Shown here piece after piece: positions 59,157 to 64,000 of a stretch of 64,000 bases of DNA; the first letter of the stretch is position 1; every line of letters starts with the position of its first letter. The DNA comes from Terriglobia bacterium. GTDB taxonomy: Bacteria; Acidobacteriota; Terriglobia; Bryobacterales; Bryobacteraceae. Location: contig JAIQFI010000033.1 of the NCBI GenBank assembly GCA_020073345.1, forward strand, positions 1 through 64,000, in the 5' to 3' direction. A program made the translations under genes and the position numbers. The notes under the pieces are model-generated. The model was not told where the DNA came from. It saw nothing but the letters and a program-made list of their open reading frames with translations, and searched no databases.

Positions 59157-60947
59157 CTAGTCCAGGCCGAACGCCAGCACCACGTTCCCTTGCGAGCCTT
59201 GCTGAATTCCGGTGTAGCCGGACGCCACATAGACCATTCCGCCAACAATCACCGCGCCGGCGGGGCCAAACGAGCCGCCATTCGCGATCACGCCGTTCAC
59301 GGTCTGGAAATCCTGCTTGGCGTCGAAGGTCCAGATCACTTTGCCCGCAGCATCCACTGCTCGCAAAATACCGTCCCAACCTCCGTTGAAAACAACGCCC
59401 GGAATCGAACTCGCCGGGTTCGCCTGGCCTCGACGGTCCGCATTGATCGGCGCGTTCCAGTCCACTTTACCGGTTGTCAGCTGGAGCGCTTTCAATCCGC
59501 CTCCGGGTTGCTGCAACGGATAGTAAACGCGCTGGCCGTCCGATGCGCCGCCCCAAACCACCAAACCCGAGGCCGATGGCGCCTGCGTTTCCCACAACTG
59601 GGTGCGCCAAACCAGCTTGCCATTGGCGTCGGGATCGAGGCCGATCGCCACGCCGCCCTTGCCCGCCGCCACCAAAATATCCTTGCCGTTCACGGTTTGA
59701 AGAATTGCCGAGGAGCCGCCGAAATCGTAGTCGGGTCCCAGCTTTTCCGGACAATTCGTCTCCGGCGCATTCGTCGCGCGGCAGCCGCTCATGAAGGAAT
59801 CGCCCGCAAACTCCTGGTGGTGCCACACCATCTTTCCGTCTTCCATGCGCAGCGCCAGGATCGAATCGCTGGTCGACGCCGCGATCCGGCCGAAGCTGTT
59901 CCCGGTACCCACGTAGATCAGCTTGCGCTTGGCATCGATGGTAGGCGTGTTCCACACCGAGGCCCCCGCCGGTCCCCACATCTGCTTCCCGTGCGAATTC
60001 TCGCCGATTTGGCGCAGCGGCTCTTGAATGCTCTGCGCGCGCCACAGAACCTTGCCTGTGTTGGCGTCCACCGCGACGACGGTCCCGCGCGATTTGCAGC
60101 ATTCATAATCGAGATTTGAGCCTGTCAGCGTCTCGGTTCCCGACAAGGGCACGTACAACCGGCCGTCGTAATAGGCGGCGGTGGCGCTGAGGTTGTTCAA
60201 GCCGTCCTTTACCTCGGCGTTCTTCCAGAGCAGTTTGCCATCGTGCGCGTCGATCGCATAGGCCGTCGACGAACGGGTCACGAAAAACACCGCGTAACGC
60301 GTGCCCGGATATCCGGAAATCGGCGCGATAATGGGCGCGAACCGGCCGAACATATCCGAGCGGTAGGCCCAGTGGACGCATCCCGACTTGGCATCCATCG
60401 AATAGACCACGCCGTCATCGCTGCCGACGAACACACGGCCGAAAGCCACCGCGGGCTGCGAATAAAGGCTCGATCCCCCAGGTAGTCCGAACGCCCATTT
60501 GAGCTTCAGCCGGGGCACATCGGCGGCCGTAAGTCCGGCGGCGCGTGCCGTCTGGAACCGGGAATTCGTAATGCCGCCCCATCCCGACCACGACGGCGTT
60601 GCGTTGATATCCCCCAATGCGGGATTCGACGCGCAGCGGTTCGTCATCTTCGTCACGTCGCCCGCGGCGGGATCGTTGAGCGGGCGCTTGCCCAGAAACT
60701 CGGCAACGACGCGGCGCTCGCGGCTGGTCATCGACGACGCCTGGTCCTTCATTTTGCCCTTCATCAAGGCATCGAAGATACTTTCGGTTGGCATCGCGTT
60801 GAGTGCCGGGATCGCGGGCGCCCCGCCTTCGGCCGAATGGCAGCTCGCGCATTTGTTCTGAAAAATCGCCTGTCCCGGGGGCTGGGGTTGAGCCAGAAGT
60901 AAGCCGGGAAAGAAGCTGAGTGCCATCGCAAATCGAAGTTGTCGCAC
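59157..60947 (-). CDS. Cytochrome c-PQQ dehydrogenase, polyvinyl-alcohol-dehydrogenase-like
   Basis: 596 residues. The start GTG at 60947 is supported by GAGGA seven bases upstream and a signal peptide (RFAMALSFFPGLLLAQ). Haem site CASCH (Cys33, Cys36, His37), then a propeller with the polyvinyl-alcohol-dehydrogenase signatures GPAGASVWNTPTIDAKRK, LIYVGTGNSF and LGPDYDFGGSSAILQ. Also a vicinal pair YECCKSRG. Oxidises secondary alcohols or similar in the periplasm; the real substrate is open. Divergent from the aldose dehydrogenase gene by 28 bp. Confidence 0.87.
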   Translation of the reverse strand: MRQLRFAMALSFFPGLLLAQPQPPGQAIFQNKCASCHSAEGGAPAIPALNAMPTESIFDALMKGKMKDQASSMTSRERRVVAEFLGKRPLNDPAAGDVTKMTNRCASNPALGDINATPSWSGWGGITNSRFQTARAAGLTAADVPRLKLKWAFGLPGGSSLYSQPAVAFGRVFVGSDDGVVYSMDAKSGCVHWAYRSDMFGRFAPIIAPISGYPGTRYAVFFVTRSSTAYAIDAHDGKLLWKNAEVKDGLNNLSATAAYYDGRLYVPLSGTETLTGSNLDYECCKSRGTVVAVDANTGKVLWRAQSIQEPLRQIGENSHGKQMWGPAGASVWNTPTIDAKRKLIYVGTGNSFGRIAASTSDSILALRMEDGKMVWHHQEFAGDSFMSGCRATNAPETNCPEKLGPDYDFGGSSAILQTVNGKDILVAAGKGGVAIGLDPDANGKLVWRTQLWETQAPSASGLVVWGGASDGQRVYYPLQQPGGGLKALQLTTGKVDWNAPINADRRGQANPASSIPGVVFNGGWDGILRAVDAAGKVIWTFDAKQDFQTVNGVIANGGSFGPAGAVIVGGMVYVASGYTGIQQGSQGNVVLAFGLD

Positions 60948-60963
60948 AATGTCGTCCTCGGCG

Positions 60964-60969
60964 TATAGT
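60964..60969 (+). promoter_or_regulatory. -10 element TATAGT, likely leaderless start
   Basis: TATAGT ends six bases before the ATG at 60976. A weak -35 (TTGTCG, 60939-60944) lies 19 bases upstream and falls inside the start region of the divergent gene. No Shine-Dalgarno precedes the ATG. Confidence 0.4.
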
Positions 60970-60975
60970 ATAACG

Positions 60976-62139
60976 ATGAAGCACTCGCTCGTCACCGCCG
61001 TCATGTTTGCCGCAGTTCTCCACGGTCAAGCCAACGTCATCGATCTTCCGCGCGGCCCGTTGGGGGATGGTCCGTTCATTTTCGATACTGCCGAGCAGCA
61101 CAAGATCAAGGTCACCGTCATCACCAAGGCTCTCGACCGCCCCTTCGGCATGGCCTTTCTCCCCGGCGGGAATATTCTGGTGAGCGAACGCGGGCCGGGT
61201 AGGCTTCGCATCATTCGCGATGGCGTGCTCGATCCGCAACCGCTCGGCGGAGTCCCCAAGGTCAATGCCCGCGCGAACGCCGGTCTGTATGATTTTGTCC
61301 TCCATCCTAAATACGCTCAGAATCAGTGGATCTATTTCGCCTTCAGCAAGCCCGGCGAAGGGAATCTGTCCGCCACCGTTCTCGCTCGCGCCAAACTGCA
61401 AGGCAACTCGCTGACGCAAGTCCAGGAACTCTACAGCACAGAGCCGGGGACCAACATAGGCGGTTCGCGTCTCGCCTTTGCACCCGACGGCACGATTCTC
61501 ATGACCACGCCTGCCGCCGGCGAGGTTCAAAAAGCGCAGGACCCTATGAGCGCCTACGGCAAGATCCTTCGCCTGAATGACGACGGCACTATTCCACGCG
61601 ACAATCCTTTCGTCGGCAAACAAGGCTATCGTCCGGAGATTTACACGCTCGGCCACCGCGATCATCTGGGTCTGACCGTTCATCCCTTCGGCACTATCTT
61701 CAACGCCGAACACGGACCCAATGGCGGCGATGAAGTGAACCTGATCAAACCGGGCGCCAACTACGGCTGGCCTGTAATCAGTTTCGGCCGCCAATACGAC
61801 GGCACGCGTATTCTTCCTTACAAAGAAGGCATGGAGGTTCCGCAGATCGTGTGGGTGCCATCCATTGGACCCTCTGGAATCATGTTTTACACCGGAGATA
61901 AGTTTCCGGCTTGGAAGAACAACCTGTTCGTTGGCAGCGCACGCTATGGCGAGATCCGCGGTTTCGGCCACCTGGAGCGCGTGGTATTGAACGACAAGTT
62001 CGAAGACATCCGCCGTGAGAGGCTTTTGGACGATCTGCATCAGCGCTTCCGTGACGTCCGGCAGGGCCCGGATGGGAACATCTACGCACTAACAGACCAG
62101 GAGGTGGGTGCGCTGCTCAAGATCGAACCGGCGCAATAG
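60976..62139 (+). CDS. PQQ-dependent aldose sugar dehydrogenase (YliI/Asd type)
   Basis: 387 residues from the ATG at 60976 (signal peptide HSLVTAVMFAAVLHGQ). Soluble glucose-dehydrogenase-type six-bladed propeller: ALDRPFGMAFLPGGNILVSERG, GLYDFVLHPKYAQNQWIYFAFS, GHRDHLGLTVHPFGTIFNAEHG, PNGGDEVNLIKPGANYGWPVISFG. The usual HxxP after GHR is DHLG here. The family oxidises free aldoses to lactones. Monocistronic, divergent from the PVA-dehydrogenase-like gene. Confidence 0.87.
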   Translation: MKHSLVTAVMFAAVLHGQANVIDLPRGPLGDGPFIFDTAEQHKIKVTVITKALDRPFGMAFLPGGNILVSERGPGRLRIIRDGVLDPQPLGGVPKVNARANAGLYDFVLHPKYAQNQWIYFAFSKPGEGNLSATVLARAKLQGNSLTQVQELYSTEPGTNIGGSRLAFAPDGTILMTTPAAGEVQKAQDPMSAYGKILRLNDDGTIPRDNPFVGKQGYRPEIYTLGHRDHLGLTVHPFGTIFNAEHGPNGGDEVNLIKPGANYGWPVISFGRQYDGTRILPYKEGMEVPQIVWVPSIGPSGIMFYTGDKFPAWKNNLFVGSARYGEIRGFGHLERVVLNDKFEDIRRERLLDDLHQRFRDVRQGPDGNIYALTDQEVGALLKIEPAQ

Positions 62140-62172
62140 GCGTGAGATAGAAGCCGGCGGGGCTATGCGTTC

Positions 62173-63441
62173 CTATTTAAAGATGTCGAGAATTTCCTTG
62201 GGGAGCTCGTCCTGCGGCTTGTCCCAGCCCACTTCGAAATACTTCTCCCAGTTCTTGGCCCACGGCCGGCCGTAGTAATCGACAAAGCGGGGGTCGGCGT
62301 TGGTGAGTTGCGTCGGCCTGCCATCGGTGTTTTGGATATTGCTCAGGCATTCGATGTAGGTGTACCGGCGATTGGGATCGTCCGGAGTCGCCCGGCGAGC
62401 GAAGCGATAGCTGGCACGGACCGGAGCAACGAAGGCTTCGGGATCGTAAAAGATCGTCTCATGATCCAGGCCCACGAACTTGCCGCCGGCGTCGTAAGCG
62501 GGTTTGAAGGTCTCCACCGTCTCCAGCTTGTCGCTGGTCTCGAACATGGAGTGAGTCAGGGTCCAGCCCTGAATATTCGCCGTCCAGGTAACGAGAGTTG
62601 TTCCGTCCCAGAATCCGATGGTCTCGCCATACCACTGGGGGACCTTCTGCACGTGCTGCTCCTTGCCGACCATCACCTGGCGCAGGAAGTTGTCCGCGAT
62701 ACCGGAGATCATCTGGACATTCCACGTGGTCATCGTGAGTTGGAAATTTCCGGCCTGCGAAGGCTGCGACCACCAGCGAATGAATCCTTCCGGATAACAG
62801 AATGATGCATTCCACTGCGGAGCGTTGGTCACGGCCTCGTGATAGATCAACTGGACCATGCGCTTCTGATACTCCGGAGTGAGTAAAGACAGGACCGTGG
62901 GCGCCTGGCTGTATCCCCAGATCCATTCCGAGCCATGATCGGCCTGCGCGTCACGCGCATAGTACCCATCCCAATCGGGCACCGTCGCCTTTGTGTACAC
63001 GGTCGGCCCGCCCTTTGCCTTCGCCGCAGCCATTAAAGCCTGGTAGTGTTCCTTGGCCGTTTTGTATGGGTACGAGCTCAGAAGACTCTCGCGTGGCAGG
63101 TCGACGTTACAGTCGGCCCAGGAAGCCGACTCAGGCGGCTTGGTGCCAATCCGCTGCTGATTCCACATTTCCGATAGCAGGCGCGGCGTATTGCAGCGGT
63201 AATAACGCTTGTCCATCCACAGCGCCTTGTCTTTGTAAAAGTTCTTTGAAGTGAACAAATCCGTGGGCAGTGGCTGGACCCCTTCCGGGGGCCCCAGGAT
63301 TACCGGCGGAGTTCGTCCTTTCCCCTGCTTTCCCTGGGCAGGCTGTTGGGCAAAGGCGGTTGTCGATGGCATTAACGAACCCCAGGCGAGCGCGATCAGG
63401 AACGTGACCGTGAACAGAACAGCGGGTAGTCTAGGTCTCAT
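62173..63441 (-). CDS. Secreted 422-residue protein, copy B (unknown function)
   Basis: Paralogue of the protein at 51938, roughly two-thirds identical by eye. The start at 63441 is chosen over an ATG 12 codons upstream, because AGGAG stands ten bases before it and the N terminus then matches copy A. Signal peptide ends TAFAQQ. Shared: [83 protein letters not shown]. Copy B contains one extra residue (VGKEQHVQ). Its operon starts with the cytochrome c at the window end. Confidence 0.8.
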   Translation of the reverse strand: MRPRLPAVLFTVTFLIALAWGSLMPSTTAFAQQPAQGKQGKGRTPPVILGPPEGVQPLPTDLFTSKNFYKDKALWMDKRYYRCNTPRLLSEMWNQQRIGTKPPESASWADCNVDLPRESLLSSYPYKTAKEHYQALMAAAKAKGGPTVYTKATVPDWDGYYARDAQADHGSEWIWGYSQAPTVLSLLTPEYQKRMVQLIYHEAVTNAPQWNASFCYPEGFIRWWSQPSQAGNFQLTMTTWNVQMISGIADNFLRQVMVGKEQHVQKVPQWYGETIGFWDGTTLVTWTANIQGWTLTHSMFETSDKLETVETFKPAYDAGGKFVGLDHETIFYDPEAFVAPVRASYRFARRATPDDPNRRYTYIECLSNIQNTDGRPTQLTNADPRFVDYYGRPWAKNWEKYFEVGWDKPQDELPKEILDIFK

Positions 63442-63485
63442 TTCGGCTTTACTCCTAGCGATCGTTTCATGATACATCGCGCGTG

Positions 63486-64000
63486 CTATTCAACGATTCC
63501 ATCCGCTTTTGCGGCTTCCTGAGCCCTTTTGTCCTTGGGATACCAGTAGCGCAGATGGCAGCTCTCGCAAGCCTTGTCGATGCCATCGAGCCCCAGAAGC
63601 AAAGCGTCTTTATCCTTGGCATCCACAGCCTTCATCGCCACAGAGGCGGCATCCCGCAGCCTCTGTGCGCGGCGGATGAAGGTCCAACCGTCGGTGTCCA
63701 GCAGTTGCTGAATCTCCTCCGGCTCGCTTTCGACCTCGGGGTTCTTCGACCGATCCGTGGGCCGCGCGGCCCTGCGGCCCTGCAGGAAATTCGGCGCGTC
63801 CCGTAGAACCATGAGGCGCTGCCGGACGTTCTCCCATTCCGCGTCGGTGTGCGGCGCGATTTCCCTGGTTCCGTGCTCGTCCTCGATCGTCTGGACCGAC
63901 TGGAACAGGAAATCTCCATTGGGATCCACCATGGAGTGCATGACGTCCTTGACGGTGGCGGGGCCCCGTGCCGCCACAATAACGCCCGCCCATAGAAGCA
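63486..64000 (-). CDS. Class II-like c-type cytochrome (5' end beyond window)
   Basis: At least 171 residues. An internal GTG at 63977 is not the true start, because the frame stays open to the edge and encodes [12 protein letters not shown], part of a signal peptide. Helical body, then haem site [12 protein letters not shown] near the C terminus. Same architecture as the cytochrome c at 9597. It precedes copy B by 44 bases and is probably its co-transcribed electron carrier. Confidence 0.8.
   Translation of the reverse strand, partial: LLWAGVIVAARGPATVKDVMHSMVDPNGDFLFQSVQTIEDEHGTREIAPHTDAEWENVRQRLMVLRDAPNFLQGRRAARPTDRSKNPEVESEPEEIQQLLDTDGWTFIRRAQRLRDAASVAMKAVDAKDKDALLLGLDGIDKACESCHLRYWYPKDKRAQEAAKADGIVE

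Noticed and set aside
1-64000. CRISPR arrays, rRNA operons, self-splicing introns or retrons
   Set aside because: No regularly spaced repeats, rRNA-like sequence or reverse-transcriptase motifs (YADD) were seen.

Overview
The window looks like a chromosomal segment of a GC-rich soil bacterium, most probably an Acidobacteriota of the Solibacter/Bryobacter type. This is inferred from gene content and not from a marker gene: four periplasmic PQQ-type beta-propeller dehydrogenases plus a soluble aldose-dehydrogenase homologue, a DUF1592/DUF1552 pair, secreted DUF6152 and DUF6644 proteins, a fused molybdenum hydroxylase, a split KdpD and a nearly 3000-residue cyclic glucan synthase. Most products carry Sec or Tat export signals, so the segment is largely an envelope and periplasmic-oxidation region.

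Layout. 1-1061: the 5' end of an IS110-family transposase gene cut by the window edge, a structured leader and decayed sequence. 1062-4877: a thioredoxin-fold protein, a VOC protein, a TauD-like dioxygenase and a secreted propeller. 4878-21330: one long minus-strand operon. In transcription order it holds a 54-residue membrane protein, the cyclic beta-1,2-glucan synthase, a cytochrome c/copper-monooxygenase fusion, a secreted PKD-like protein, a cytochrome c, a fused [2Fe-2S]-molybdopterin subunit, an FAD subunit with a four-cysteine insert and a degenerate HAD protein. Most junctions are stop-start overlaps. 21331-22810: gene-poor, with an orphan Flp pilin and a degenerate tRNA-Met 3' half.

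22811-32800 is the potassium locus: a histidine kinase broken by one extra base, a KdpE-like regulator, a Usp-like protein, two 27-residue membrane peptides (the second is KdpF), KdpA, KdpB, an enlarged KdpC and two tandem KdpD N-terminal halves. 32819-37494 has two methyltransferases, a selenium-binding-protein-56 homologue coupled to a His-rich membrane protein, and an AraC regulator. 37532-41407 has a PQQ alcohol-dehydrogenase-like protein, a VapBC module with a near-consensus promoter/operator and likely leaderless start, and a PIN-like protein of unusual size.

41623-64000 is a block of secreted and electron-transfer genes: an MBL-DUF1592-DUF1552-ankyrin operon; a minus-strand pair (secreted protein and PQQ propeller); a two-domain VOC protein; an operon with a secreted 421-residue protein, DUF6152, two DUF6644 membrane proteins and a cytochrome c-PQQ fusion; an APH-type kinase; then a polyvinyl-alcohol-dehydrogenase-like cytochrome c-PQQ protein divergent from an aldose dehydrogenase, and a second copy of the 421-residue protein preceded by a cytochrome c. 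Inferred theme: exported quinoproteins and the molybdenum enzyme oxidise sugars, alcohols or aldehydes in the periplasm and pass electrons to small c-type cytochromes and membrane DUF6644 proteins. No rRNA, intact tRNA, CRISPR array or replication origin was seen.
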